Shown: piece by piece, positions 17,025-27,768 of the stretch | How the letters are laid out: each line of letters opens with the position of its first letter | Position numbering within the stretch: the stretch's first letter is position 1 | NCBI RefSeq assembly: GCF_001293645.1 | Contig: NZ_LBMD01000016.1 | Location: 60,968-124,967, forward strand | Direction: 5' to 3' | Length of the DNA stretch: 64,000 nt | Source: Bacillus sp. CHD6a | GTDB lineage: Bacteria; Bacillota; Bacilli; Bacillales; Bacillaceae_I | The notes under the pieces: model-generated | What the model saw: only the letters and a program-made list of their open reading frames with translations | What the model was told of the DNA's origin: nothing | The model's database searches: none | Made by a program: the position numbers and the translations under genes

Positions 17025-19226
17025 ATGAACAAGCTAAAACAGCTTTATTATAACGGTATGGAACAAGCTAATAGCTTTATGATTGAGAGTAAGAGGCAAC
17101 TGGTGATGAGCCTCCTTCTTTATATTTCCATTTTGGTTGTCCTATTAAGTTATTTTTTCTTTTCAGGTGTAGGCAAGTGGTTTGATATACTTTTGATTTC
17201 AGGTACTGGTGCATTGACATTAATTTTAGGGATAGGGATTACGCTACTGTTCTTAAATATCCTAAGAGGTTTACCTAGATTTCTTGTGTCAGTCATTGTA
17301 GCTTGTATAGCTGTGATATACAGTGTTGGCACATTTTTGGGACCATTTTTCCGGTTAATGGGTTTTAGCGTAATGGTACTCGCCATACTTTTAGGAGTCA
17401 CGGTATTTCTTTATCGTAAACGGAAAAAAACACTTTTCCTCATTTTTAGTTTCCTCACGATAGGCTTGCAAGTAGCCGCTATTTATCTTGCAGTTACAGA
17501 TGGAAAAGAAGGCCCTTGGTCACTTGAGGTAGGAGAAGTTGCCACAACTTTAACAAATCCAATGGAGAGTGGAAGTTCCAAGGTTCAATTTTTTACATAT
17601 GGCAGTGGCAAGGATGAACGCAGGGAAGAGTATAGAGTTGTTAAATATGAAACCCAAACTGTCAATATGTCATCGTTTGTTGCACAACCTAAAGGCTTGA
17701 ATAAATGGTATCGAGAATGGTTTTGGGGCTTTGATTTGTACAATGCTCCGTTGAATGGGCGAGTGTGGATGCCTGAAGAGGAAGGGGCATACCCTTTAGT
17801 ATTAATCGTTCATGGCAATCATAATATGGCTGATTTTTCAGACAGAGGTTACGCTTATCTCGGAGAAATGTTGGCAAGTAAAGGCTATATCGTTGCGTCG
17901 GTTGACCAAAATTTCATCAACTCTGGAAAAACAGGTCATATCGGCTGGGATAATGCTGGGAGGGCATGGCTGTTATTAAAGCACTTGGAACAATGGCAGT
18001 CCTGGAATGAAGACAAAACTCATGCGCTTTATAATAGAGTAGACATGAACAATATCGCTCTTATCGGTCACTCCAGGGGTGGAGAAGCTGTCAGTATTGC
18101 GGCTCTCTTTAATGAACTTGACCGGTTTCCGAACAACGCAAAAGTGAGTTTGAACTTTGATTTTTCAATAAAATCATTGATAGGTTTATCGCCTGGTGAT
18201 GGTAAATTCAAACCGGGAGACCAACCAGTCAGTTTACAAGATGTGAATTATCTTACTCTACAAGGTGGAAATGATACCGACCATACGAATTACCTTGGAA
18301 TGAGGCAATTTCAGCGAGTTACTTTTTCAGAAGGTTTTGATGGGTTTAAAAGCAGTGTGTATATCTATGGTGCCAACCATGGCCAATTTAATTCAGATTG
18401 GGAAGTCGATCAGCCAAGCCCATATTGGTGGTTCATGAACCGAAAAGAAATTATGGAGCCTGAAACTCAAAGAGAAATCACCAAGGTGTATGTTTCTGCT
18501 TTTCTTGACGCCACACTAAAAGGAAAACATGAATACCGCGGTGTATTCTCAGATAAGGAAATGGCTTCGTCGTGGATTCCAACCGATCCACTTCGTGTGC
18601 GCTATGAGGACCGTGATTTTCGACCAATTGCTACATTCGAAGAGGACGTAGATGTCACGAAGACAACCCAAAAAGATGGAAAGTTACAAGGAAACAACCT
18701 TCGAATCTGGAAGGAAATTAATTTACTTCAAAGAGATAAAGAACACCAAAATAATCAGGTAGTAAAATTGGGTTGGACGAATAAAAATAGTCGATATACT
18801 ATCACATTGCCTGAAGGTGCTGCAAATAATTTTACAGAAGAGACTGTATTAAGGTTTGATGCAGTTCAGGCCCATCCATCAAGGTATGATTTTTATCATA
18901 TAGACCTACCCGAGGGATATAGAAATAAAGCAATTCCTGTCTCAGTAAATGTGAAAGCAAAAGGGATGACTGATTTTGATGGTAGACTAAGAAAAACCAT
19001 TTATATCGAACCCACTTATACGACGACATTGTACCGTTTTGATTGGTGGAACGAGCGTTACGGTAATCAGTATGAACATATGCTTCAAACATACGGTTTC
19101 CCTTTGAATTATTTACAAGAAAACTTCCCGGACATCGATTACACTCAAATAGAAGAGGTTACTTTTGAATTTAATCAAACCGACAGCGGTTTAATTTTCT
19201 TAGATAACATCGGCTTTACCAACTAA
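17025..19226 (+). CDS. Alpha/beta hydrolase fused to an N-terminal membrane domain
   Basis: 733 residues. The N-terminal 155 residues hold about five membrane helices. An extracytoplasmic-type alpha/beta hydrolase domain follows (about 240-510): oxyanion strand YPLVLIVHGNHN near 265, nucleophile elbow GHSRGG with Ser about 350, and a histidine in GANHGQFNSD near 450. The C-terminal 200 residues form a beta-rich domain. This resembles cutinase/acetyl-esterase-type hydrolases of bacilli, but I know of no experimentally assigned substrate. Starts 20 bases after panF behind AGTAGGAG, perhaps in the same transcript. Confidence 0.75.
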   Translation: MNKLKQLYYNGMEQANSFMIESKRQLVMSLLLYISILVVLLSYFFFSGVGKWFDILLISGTGALTLILGIGITLLFLNILRGLPRFLVSVIVACIAVIYSVGTFLGPFFRLMGFSVMVLAILLGVTVFLYRKRKKTLFLIFSFLTIGLQVAAIYLAVTDGKEGPWSLEVGEVATTLTNPMESGSSKVQFFTYGSGKDERREEYRVVKYETQTVNMSSFVAQPKGLNKWYREWFWGFDLYNAPLNGRVWMPEEEGAYPLVLIVHGNHNMADFSDRGYAYLGEMLASKGYIVASVDQNFINSGKTGHIGWDNAGRAWLLLKHLEQWQSWNEDKTHALYNRVDMNNIALIGHSRGGEAVSIAALFNELDRFPNNAKVSLNFDFSIKSLIGLSPGDGKFKPGDQPVSLQDVNYLTLQGGNDTDHTNYLGMRQFQRVTFSEGFDGFKSSVYIYGANHGQFNSDWEVDQPSPYWWFMNRKEIMEPETQREITKVYVSAFLDATLKGKHEYRGVFSDKEMASSWIPTDPLRVRYEDRDFRPIATFEEDVDVTKTTQKDGKLQGNNLRIWKEINLLQRDKEHQNNQVVKLGWTNKNSRYTITLPEGAANNFTEETVLRFDAVQAHPSRYDFYHIDLPEGYRNKAIPVSVNVKAKGMTDFDGRLRKTIYIEPTYTTTLYRFDWWNERYGNQYEHMLQTYGFPLNYLQENFPDIDYTQIEEVTFEFNQTDSGLIFLDNIGFTN

Positions 19227-19245
19227 TCAATGAATAAAAACACCC

Positions 19246-19291
19246 ACTCTCCCTCATAGTAAATATAGAATCACTACAGAAGGGGGAGAGT
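19246..19291 (+). promoter_or_regulatory. Inverted repeat that can pair with the ribosome site of the next gene
   Basis: ACTCTCCC (19246-19253) is complementary to GGGAGAGT (19284-19291), which is the ribosome site of the metallo-beta-lactamase/lamin-tail gene. The loop is about 30 bases and there is no T run, so it is not a simple terminator. Confidence 0.4.
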
Positions 19292-19300
19292 AGGTTGTAC

Positions 19301-20563
19301 ATGAAAAAAATTATCATACTGCTGCTTCTCTCCATTATTCTTCAGCCTCTGGATACATCCCAGTCAAGTACCCTGACTCCACTGTCAATCAATCAAACAG
19401 ACTCACCTACATTTTTATATGAAATAGAAAAGCCTAAGAATACTAACATCCTATCACTTCCATTTCTTGTTCATTTTATTGATGTAGGACAAGGGGACGC
19501 GATCCTATTGCAAACCCCTAATGGATCTAACGTACTGGTAGATACCGGCCCAAAGGATTCATCCACAAAGCTGCTTGCTTATTTGAAGAAAGTAAACGTG
19601 AAGTCCATTGATTTATTAGTCATCACTCATCCCGATTTTGATCATATTGGAGGAATTCCGTCTTTATTAGAAAAGTTACCTGTCAAGAAAATACTAGACA
19701 GCGGTAAGGCCCACACAACATTAACTTTTATTCAATACAAACAATATGTTTGGAACAATATTGTCCCTGTTCAATATGCGAAGGAAAAAATGAAGTTGGA
19801 CATTGATCCTGAGTTGAAAATCAAGGTGTTAAACAGTGGTTCGGAAGAAAAAGAAACCAACAATGCATCCATCGTCCTACATATAAGTTATGGGGAGATG
19901 AAATTCCTGTTGATGGGTGATACGGAGGAACAAGAAGAAAAACGAATGAGCAGGAAATACAACTTGGAATCGACCATTTTAAAAGTCGCACATCATGGTT
20001 CTAATAGTTCATCAACGGCATCTTTTTTAAAGGATGTTCAACCTAGAATAGCCGTAATATCTGCTGGAAGAGATAATGATTTTCACCACCCTCATTTGCC
20101 GGTCTTAAACAGATTAATTGAAAGTGGAGCGGATATATACAATACTGCAGAATCCGGAAGTATTGTATTTTCAACAGATGGAAAATTATTATTTGTCAAT
20201 AGTCGTCCATGGCTTTATGCCAATCAGCAAAAGCAAGAATCTAAAAAATCAGTGGTCATCACTAATTTGGATGTAAAAGAAGAAATGGTCACGTTAGAAA
20301 ATAAAAGTTCTGAAACAGTTGATATGTCTTATTGGAAATTAGTAAGCAAAAAAGGGTATCAAACGTATGATTTCCCTGAACATTATACACTACAACCAGG
20401 TGAAACTATTTACATTGCTTCTGGCGCGCATAAACAACATTTCAAAAAGTATATCCATTGGCTGAGCGATCATTTATGGAATAACAATGGAGATAAAGCC
20501 CAGCTTTATGATGATCAAGGAGATTTAGTGGATGAATATGAAGCAGGAGGGAAGGACGGATAG
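19301..20563 (+). CDS. Secreted ComEC-type metallo-beta-lactamase with lamin-tail domain
   Basis: 420 residues. N-terminal hydrophobic signal (about 1-20), then a metallo-beta-lactamase domain of the ComEC/Rec2 C-terminal type (about 50-305): FIDVGQGDAILLQTP, metal ligands THPDFDHIGG, LLMGDTEEQEE and KVAHHGS. The last 100 residues (about 318-415; VVITNLDVKEEMVTLENKS, MSYWKLVSK, YTLQPGETIYIASG) form a lamin-tail (LTD) domain. Such secreted proteins are thought to be nucleases or phosphodiesterases; activity is unproven. Start 19301 chosen over the TTG at 19295 by spacing from GGGGGAGAG. Confidence 0.85.
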   Translation: MKKIIILLLLSIILQPLDTSQSSTLTPLSINQTDSPTFLYEIEKPKNTNILSLPFLVHFIDVGQGDAILLQTPNGSNVLVDTGPKDSSTKLLAYLKKVNVKSIDLLVITHPDFDHIGGIPSLLEKLPVKKILDSGKAHTTLTFIQYKQYVWNNIVPVQYAKEKMKLDIDPELKIKVLNSGSEEKETNNASIVLHISYGEMKFLLMGDTEEQEEKRMSRKYNLESTILKVAHHGSNSSSTASFLKDVQPRIAVISAGRDNDFHHPHLPVLNRLIESGADIYNTAESGSIVFSTDGKLLFVNSRPWLYANQQKQESKKSVVITNLDVKEEMVTLENKSSETVDMSYWKLVSKKGYQTYDFPEHYTLQPGETIYIASGAHKQHFKKYIHWLSDHLWNNNGDKAQLYDDQGDLVDEYEAGGKDG

Positions 20564-20640
20564 GTTTAATTAGCTTCGAATTGTGTTATGTAAGTAGGAA
20601 AGAAATTATCTTTAAAGAACACAATGCGAGGAGCCTTAAA

Positions 20641-21123
20641 ATGAAAAAACTAAAAAAACCGGTACGTCTTACACTAACATTAATGATAAGCCTGTTCTTA
20701 TTTATGTTCTATATCCACTCTACAAAAGAAAAAGTTGTCGCTTCAGCTGTAAAGGAAACAAACCAGAATGGGATTTCATTAAGCCTGCAAAACCCTTATG
20801 TTATGCCAATTAAAGTGTACCGTGCCTCCATGATGGACAGCAAAGAAAACGAGCTACCCATTACTGCTTATAGCATCAAACTAAATGGAGTGTATTCTGG
20901 AAGTGATTCCAACGTGGATCAGTCGTTCATGTCTACCCAAACAGAGGAGTTTGAAGAATTGAAGGAGGTTACGATACCAAGTGACACCTCCAAAAAAGAA
21001 GAAATCTATAGCATCTATATTACTGACCAAAAAAGTAAAGGAAGCGTAGAGGCAGCAGAAAAAGTTGAAATTACCTTTAAAATATTCTCCTTTCTACCAA
21101 TAACGACAACAATCTCACTCTAA
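20641..21123 (+). CDS. Membrane-anchored or secreted protein, unknown function
   Basis: 160 residues with a basic N-terminus and one hydrophobic segment (about 10-28, TLTLMISLFLFMFYI), acting as signal peptide or anchor, then a beta-rich domain of about 130 residues without cysteines. No recognisable family. Start at 20641 is preceded by GAGGAGCC 7 bases upstream. It lies 77 bases after the metallo-beta-lactamase gene and may share its transcript; the terminator at 21124-21149 closes both. Confidence 0.62.
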   Translation: MKKLKKPVRLTLTLMISLFLFMFYIHSTKEKVVASAVKETNQNGISLSLQNPYVMPIKVYRASMMDSKENELPITAYSIKLNGVYSGSDSNVDQSFMSTQTEEFEELKEVTIPSDTSKKEEIYSIYITDQKSKGSVEAAEKVEITFKIFSFLPITTTISL

Positions 21124-21149
21124 ACACTGCATAATCTGCAGTGTTTTTT
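21124..21149 (+). terminator. Intrinsic terminator
   Basis: ACACTGCA / TGCAGTGT stem with a 5-base loop and T6. Confidence 0.88.
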
Positions 21150-21173
21150 GTTTGAAGATGAAGTGATAAAATC

Positions 21174-21450
21174 CGTCGATTTCCGTTACAGGCGCTTTGC
21201 TTGCCTGCAGGCAGAAAGTGAGTCTTCTTACTTGGTTGGAAGTCCCTTGAAAAGTCTTGATTTTAGTATTTTTATAACCACCGCTGTTGATTTCCGCAAA
21301 TGGCTTCGCTTTCCTAGGGGCGGTGCTTGAGCCTCCTCGCTTCGCTGCGGGGTCTCAAGCTACCGCTATCTCCCTCAGGAGTCTTCGCCTTTTGCTCCAA
21401 TCAACAGCTAGAAATCAAAAAAAGTTTACGTTATCAGTTTTTCAGTGGCC
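21174..21450 (-). mobile_element. Repeat locus D: half palindrome plus MITE-like copy in reverse orientation
   Basis: 21174-21216 is the left half of the GTCGATTTCCGTTACAGGCGC palindrome. From about 21243 to 21450 lies a MITE-like copy read on the other strand: worn left end CCCTTGAAAAGTCTTGAT, GCTGTTGATTTCCGC at 21283, TCCAATCAACAGC at 21397, and the intact end CAGTTTTTCAGTGGCC at 21450. It has no 58-base inner module. It occupies most of the gap up to the CBO0543 gene. Confidence 0.72.
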
Positions 21451-21637
21451 TTTTTGGTTGCGGGGGTGCCCCGTGGAAAGTGCAGCTATTCGGGGAAAGT
21501 AACAGCTCCGTTTTATACATGAATGTTTTTGTTTGTAGATTAATTCACTGAGTAAATTAAGGGCAGTAGGGGAAGATAAAACAACTTATGACTGTTTTTT
21601 ATGGTGTTTAAGGTAATAAAGAGAGGGAATGTACATA

Positions 21638-22153
21638 ATGGAGATTGCCAATTATAACTACCTATACAATTGGATAGTATTAAATTCAATTGCCGATCCC
21701 CGCTGGTGGCTGTTGTTTTCATCCATATTTCTCCCATGGGTAATATGGTGGTGGATAGTAGATAAAAAAAGGCTATTCGAAAACGTCGCTTATGGTCTCT
21801 GTTGGGCTACAATGGCAACGTGGCTTGATATATTGGGGACGGAATATGGCAAGTGGAGCTACCCTATTAAAATAAACACAGACATACAAACGTTGCTCTC
21901 AGCCGATACAGCTGTTATTCCGGTTATGTATATGCTTCTTTATCAGTATGCGTCAACTTGGAAAACATTTGTTTTCGGAAGTGTGCTTTGTGCAGCAGTT
22001 TTTTCTTTTATTTTTGAGCCACTGTTTATCATGCTTGACATGTTGGAATTAAAAGAATGGTCACATACAAAATCTTTTTTCTCCTTTATTTCTTTAGCAA
22101 TAGCCACTAGGACACTTTTCTATCTAATAAAAAAGAAACAGAGTACTTTTTAG
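21638..22153 (+). CDS. CBO0543-family integral membrane protein
   Basis: 171 residues with about five membrane helices and many tryptophans. The conserved stretch DPRWWLLFSSIFLPWVIWWWIVDKKRLFE and TWLDILGTEYGKWSYP identify the CBO0543 family, which is common in spore-forming firmicutes and has no known function. Start at 21638 is preferred to the ATG at 21629 because GAGAGGG then lies 10 bases upstream. It precedes the trehalose operon but a new promoter lies between them. Confidence 0.78.
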   Translation: MEIANYNYLYNWIVLNSIADPRWWLLFSSIFLPWVIWWWIVDKKRLFENVAYGLCWATMATWLDILGTEYGKWSYPIKINTDIQTLLSADTAVIPVMYMLLYQYASTWKTFVFGSVLCAAVFSFIFEPLFIMLDMLELKEWSHTKSFFSFISLAIATRTLFYLIKKKQSTF

Positions 22154-22234
22154 TTGACGAACATGTATATACAAGTTAGACTATTTTACATTGGCATGTA
22201 TATACAAGTTGAGCAGTGAATGTAAGCGTTTTTT
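22154..22234 (+). promoter_or_regulatory. Trehalose operon promoter with two TreR-type operators and a cre-like site
   Basis: TTGACG (22154-22159) and TAGACT (22177-22182) are spaced 17 bases. Two identical 16-base boxes CATGTATATACAAGTT lie at 22162-22177, inside the promoter, and 22195-22210, 33 bases apart (about three helical turns); they match the TreR operator core TGTATATACA. TGTAAGCGTTTTTT (22221-22234) resembles the CcpA cre consensus. Known logic for tre operons is induction by trehalose-6-phosphate and glucose repression. Confidence 0.78.
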
Positions 22235-22289
22235 CGCTGGATGAAAAAAGTTAACCCCATAAAAAAATAATTGTTTTGGAGGGATAATC

Positions 22290-22799
22290 ATGTTTAAAAA
22301 ACTTTTCGGAATGAAAGAGACCACACAAACTCAAACAGAGGAAACCGTCCTTGCTCCTTTGAGTGGAAAGGTGACGGATCTAAGCGACGTTCAAGATCCC
22401 ACGTTTTCTCAAAAAATGATGGGAGATGGTTTGGCAATTGTTCCAACGGAAGGCGAGGTAGTTGCTCCTGTTGACGGAGAAATCGTACAGTTCTTCCATA
22501 CTGGACATGCAATTGGCATTCGTTCCCTAACAGGCGCAGAAATATTAATACATGTAGGACTGGAAACGGTGTCCATGAATGGGGAAGGTTTTGAAGGACA
22601 TGTAAAGGAAGGCGATAAAGTGAAAGCGGGCGACAAGCTCATTACTTTTAATATCGACCTTATCAAAGAAAAAGCTGCAGATATCATTACTCCTGTTGTT
22701 ATCACAAATGGAGAGAAAGTAGAGAGCCTTGAAAAAATATCGATTGGAGATGCAGTGAAAGGACAAACAGAATTGCTAAAAATTAAAATGAAAAATTAG
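22290..22799 (+). CDS. PTS glucose-type EIIA component
   Basis: 169 residues, a stand-alone EIIA-Glc (Crr-like) domain: VLAPLSGKVTDLSDVQDPTFSQKMMGDGLAI, then TGHAIGI (His about 73) and ILIHVGLETV with the phosphorylated His about 88. It accepts phosphate from HPr and passes it to the EIIB of the sugar transporter. The adjacent TreP has only IIB and IIC domains, so this protein supplies the missing IIA for trehalose uptake. Ribosome site GGAGGG. First gene of the tre operon. Confidence 0.9.
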   Translation: MFKKLFGMKETTQTQTEETVLAPLSGKVTDLSDVQDPTFSQKMMGDGLAIVPTEGEVVAPVDGEIVQFFHTGHAIGIRSLTGAEILIHVGLETVSMNGEGFEGHVKEGDKVKAGDKLITFNIDLIKEKAADIITPVVITNGEKVESLEKISIGDAVKGQTELLKIKMKN

Positions 22800-22845
22800 A
22801 TGAAGTTTTAAAATCACAATAGAAGGCATACGGGAGGAAATAGAA

Positions 22846-24261
22846 ATGGACATAAGAAAACAGAGTGAAGAAATTGTCCAAGCCTTAGGGGGAAAGGAAA
22901 ACGTAAGTGCAGCCACACACTGTGTGACTCGTCTCCGTTTGGCTTTGCATGATGAAAGTAAGGTAGATCAAGAGGCATTAGAAAGTATAGATGTCGTGAA
23001 AGGTTCTTTCTCCACAAATGGTCAGTTTCAAGTTGTGATCGGACAGGGAACGGTCAATAAGGTCTATAAAGAATTTGTAGACATTACTGGTGTTGGAGAA
23101 GCTTCAAAGGATGAAGTGAAGAAGGCAGCGGAATCTAATTTAAATCCCCTGCAGCGTGCAATAAAAACATTGGCTGATATCTTTATTCCAATACTGCCTG
23201 CAATCGTTACAGCAGGGCTACTAATGGGGATAAATAATTTATTAACAGGACCAGGTATTTTCTATGATGATCAATCTGTCATTGATGTTCATACCGAATG
23301 GGCGGATATTGCAAGCATCATAAACCTGATTGCCAATACAGCATTTGTCTTTTTGCCGGGTCTGATAGGTTGGTCGGCAGCAAAACGATTTGGCGGAAGC
23401 GAGCTCTTAGGTATTGTGCTTGGACTTATGCTTGTGCATCCTGATTTACTAAATGCGTGGGGATATGCAGAAGCACAGGAAGATGGAGCGGTTGAAACGT
23501 GGAAATTTTTTGGATTAGAGATTGAGAAGGTCGGGTATCAGGGACAAGTGTTACCTGTTCTTGTTGCAGCATTTGTTCTGGCAAAAGTGGAACAATTTTT
23601 ATCCAAACGTGTAAGTGACGCTTTTCATATGCTTATCGTCCCACCAATCACTTTATTATTGACTGGATTTGTAACATTTGTCGCAATCGGACCTATTACA
23701 TTTGCAATCGGTAACTTCCTGACGAACGGATTTGTCGGAATCTTTGATGCTGTTCCAGCGTTAGGTGGACTTATTTACGGTGGGTTATATGCACCTTTAG
23801 TTATTACAGGGATGCATCACACATTCCTCGCAGTAGATTTCCAGCTGATTGCAACAATTGGCGGCACATTCTTATGGCCAATGGTTGCCCTGTCTAACAT
23901 CGCACAAGGTTCAGCTGCCTTTGCGATGATGCTTGCGACGAAAGATGAGAAGTTGAAAGGTTTGGCATTAACATCTTCCATTTCTGCTTGGTTGGGGATT
24001 ACTGAACCGGCAATGTTTGGTGTTAATTTACGCTTCCGCTACCCGTTCTTTGCGGCAATGTTTGGATCTGCCATAGCGGGAATCATCATTACCATCGCAG
24101 GTGTCAAGGCTCCTTCGATCGGGGTAGGTGGAATACCAGCATTCTTCTCCATTATGGCGGAATTCTGGCCGATCTTCTTCCTTGGTATGGGGATTGTACT
24201 AGTTGTACCATTTGTCATTACTTTTTTAGTTGCAAAAATGAAAATGAGGAAAGAAGCGTAA
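22846..24261 (+). CDS. treP: PTS trehalose-specific EIIBC
   Basis: 471 residues: EIIB domain (about 1-85) with the phosphorylated cysteine in THCVTRLRLAL (Cys26), linker, and EIIC domain (about 105-465) with ten or so membrane helices and the family motif GITEPAMFGV near 388. It imports trehalose as trehalose-6-phosphate. Length and the missing IIA domain fit Bacillus TreP; the neighbouring hydrolase and regulator genes support trehalose over sucrose. Start follows GGGAGGAAATAG. A long hairpin after the stop may reduce readthrough into the following genes. Confidence 0.92.
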   Translation: MDIRKQSEEIVQALGGKENVSAATHCVTRLRLALHDESKVDQEALESIDVVKGSFSTNGQFQVVIGQGTVNKVYKEFVDITGVGEASKDEVKKAAESNLNPLQRAIKTLADIFIPILPAIVTAGLLMGINNLLTGPGIFYDDQSVIDVHTEWADIASIINLIANTAFVFLPGLIGWSAAKRFGGSELLGIVLGLMLVHPDLLNAWGYAEAQEDGAVETWKFFGLEIEKVGYQGQVLPVLVAAFVLAKVEQFLSKRVSDAFHMLIVPPITLLLTGFVTFVAIGPITFAIGNFLTNGFVGIFDAVPALGGLIYGGLYAPLVITGMHHTFLAVDFQLIATIGGTFLWPMVALSNIAQGSAAFAMMLATKDEKLKGLALTSSISAWLGITEPAMFGVNLRFRYPFFAAMFGSAIAGIIITIAGVKAPSIGVGGIPAFFSIMAEFWPIFFLGMGIVLVVPFVITFLVAKMKMRKEA

Positions 24262-24263
24262 AG

Positions 24264-24302
24264 ATTGTAAAAAGGGGTCTGACCCCTTTTTACAATTTTT
24301 TC
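24264..24302 (+). terminator. Perfect 16-base hairpin between treP and the broken treA copy
   Basis: ATTGTAAAAAGGGGTC and its complement (24264-24279 / 24281-24296) followed by T6 with one interruption. It acts as a likely partial terminator within the tre operon. Confidence 0.8.
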
Positions 24303-24326
24303 AATTATGAAGGGAGAGCTTGATAG

Positions 24327-26005
<1,679 letters not shown>

Positions 26006-26040
26006 TCGATAAAATACATTAATAATAGAGGTGCATGAAA

Positions 26041-27741
26041 ATGAGTAAAAGGGAACTAGAACCATGGTGGAAGAGGTCTGTTGTTTATCAAATCTATCCA
26101 AAAAGCTTCCATGATACGACTGGAAACGGTGTTGGAGACATCCAAGGAATTATTGAGAAGCTTGATTATTTAAAAGAATTGGGAGTGGATGTTATTTGGT
26201 TGACTCCTATTTACAAATCACCGCAGAGAGACAATGGCTACGATATCAGCGACTATTTTTCCATTCATGAAGAATATGGGACAATGGAAGACTTCGATCA
26301 ACTTTTATCGGAATCTCATGATAGAGGAATCAAAGTTATCATGGATATTGTCGTGAATCATACTTCCACAGAGCATGAGTGGTTCCAGAAATCTATGCAA
26401 CAAAAAGATAACAACCCATATCGCGACTTTTATATTTGGAAGGACGGCAAGCAAGACGGGAGCGAACCGACCAACTGGGAATCCAAGTTTGGTGGAAACG
26501 CCTGGCAATACGATGACAAAACTGGTCAATGGTATTTGCACCTGTTTGATGTGACGCAAGCAGACTTGAATTGGGAGAATGAAGAAGTTCGCAAACAAGT
26601 TTACGATATGATGACATTCTGGTTTGAAAAGGGAGTGGATGGTTTTAGATTAGATGTGATTAACCTTATTTCCAAAGACCAAAGTTTCCCAAATGATGAC
26701 GGGTCGGTGCCTCCAGGTGATGGCCGTAAATTTTACACAGACGGACCACGAGTTCACGAATATATGAACGAAATGTACGAAAAAGTATTTTCCAAATATG
26801 ACAGTATGACAGTAGGGGAAATGTCTTCCACGACAATCGACCATTGTATTAAATACACGCGGCCTGAACGAAATGAGCTCAGTATGACATTTAACTTTCA
26901 CCATTTAAAAGTGGATTATCCTAATGGAGAAAAGTGGTCTGTAGCTGATTTTAATTTTCAACAGTTGAAGGATATTTTGTCTACATGGCAGATTGAGATG
27001 GAAAAAGGCGGCGGTTGGAATGCTTTGTTCTGGTGTAACCATGATCAACCTCGTGTCGTATCCCGATATGGAGATGATGGGAAATATCACAACAAGTCAG
27101 CCAAAATGCTTGCTACAAGCATGCATATGATGAGAGGAACGCCTTACATTTATCAGGGCGAAGAGTTCGGAATGACCAATCCCGGATTCACGAAAATAAG
27201 TGATTACCGTGATGTGGAATCGTTGAATATCTTCAATTTGAAAAAGGAAGCAGGAATGAGCGAGGAGGAAATTCTTGAGATTCTTCGCCATAAATCCCGC
27301 GATAATTCCAGAACACCGGTTCAGTGGAATAATGAAGAAAATGCCGGGTTTACAAATGGTACACCTTGGATTGGTATCGCACAAAATTACAAAGAAATAA
27401 ATGCAAAGACAGCGTTGAATGATAAAGATTCTGTTTTCTATCATTATAAGAAGTTGATTGAACTACGCAAGAACTATGATGTTATCACACATGGGGATTT
27501 TCAATTGATTTCAGGAGACCATCCGCAAATATTTGCCTATATCCGCAATAGTGAAAATGAGAAACTTCTTGTAATTAGTAATTATTATGGCAAGGAAAGT
27601 TCTTTTGTGTTAGAAGAGGATTTTGATGTGGACGGCTACAAATCAGAAGTGCTATTAAGCAACTATGAGGATTCTAGCAGCCAATATAAAGAATTGACCC
27701 TACGTCCATACGAATCCATCGTTTATCACCTGAAAAAGTAA
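26041..27741 (+). CDS. treA: Trehalose-6-phosphate hydrolase
   Basis: 566 residues, GH13 family. It cleaves imported trehalose-6-phosphate to glucose and glucose-6-phosphate in the cytoplasm. Motifs in order: DNGYDISDY, DIVVNHTS, GFRLDVINLI (nucleophile Asp), TVGEMSS (acid/base Glu) and WCNHDQPR (stabilising Asp). Position between treP and treR makes trehalose-6-phosphate the likely substrate; oligo-1,6-glucosidase activity is the alternative. Start 26041 is chosen since AGAGGTG is 7 bases upstream, against 1 base for ATG 26035. It directly follows a frameshifted paralogue. Confidence 0.9.
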   Translation: MSKRELEPWWKRSVVYQIYPKSFHDTTGNGVGDIQGIIEKLDYLKELGVDVIWLTPIYKSPQRDNGYDISDYFSIHEEYGTMEDFDQLLSESHDRGIKVIMDIVVNHTSTEHEWFQKSMQQKDNNPYRDFYIWKDGKQDGSEPTNWESKFGGNAWQYDDKTGQWYLHLFDVTQADLNWENEEVRKQVYDMMTFWFEKGVDGFRLDVINLISKDQSFPNDDGSVPPGDGRKFYTDGPRVHEYMNEMYEKVFSKYDSMTVGEMSSTTIDHCIKYTRPERNELSMTFNFHHLKVDYPNGEKWSVADFNFQQLKDILSTWQIEMEKGGGWNALFWCNHDQPRVVSRYGDDGKYHNKSAKMLATSMHMMRGTPYIYQGEEFGMTNPGFTKISDYRDVESLNIFNLKKEAGMSEEEILEILRHKSRDNSRTPVQWNNEENAGFTNGTPWIGIAQNYKEINAKTALNDKDSVFYHYKKLIELRKNYDVITHGDFQLISGDHPQIFAYIRNSENEKLLVISNYYGKESSFVLEEDFDVDGYKSEVLLSNYEDSSSQYKELTLRPYESIVYHLKK

Positions 27742-27768
27742 TGCTACAATAGCAGTAGGTGGTATTAA

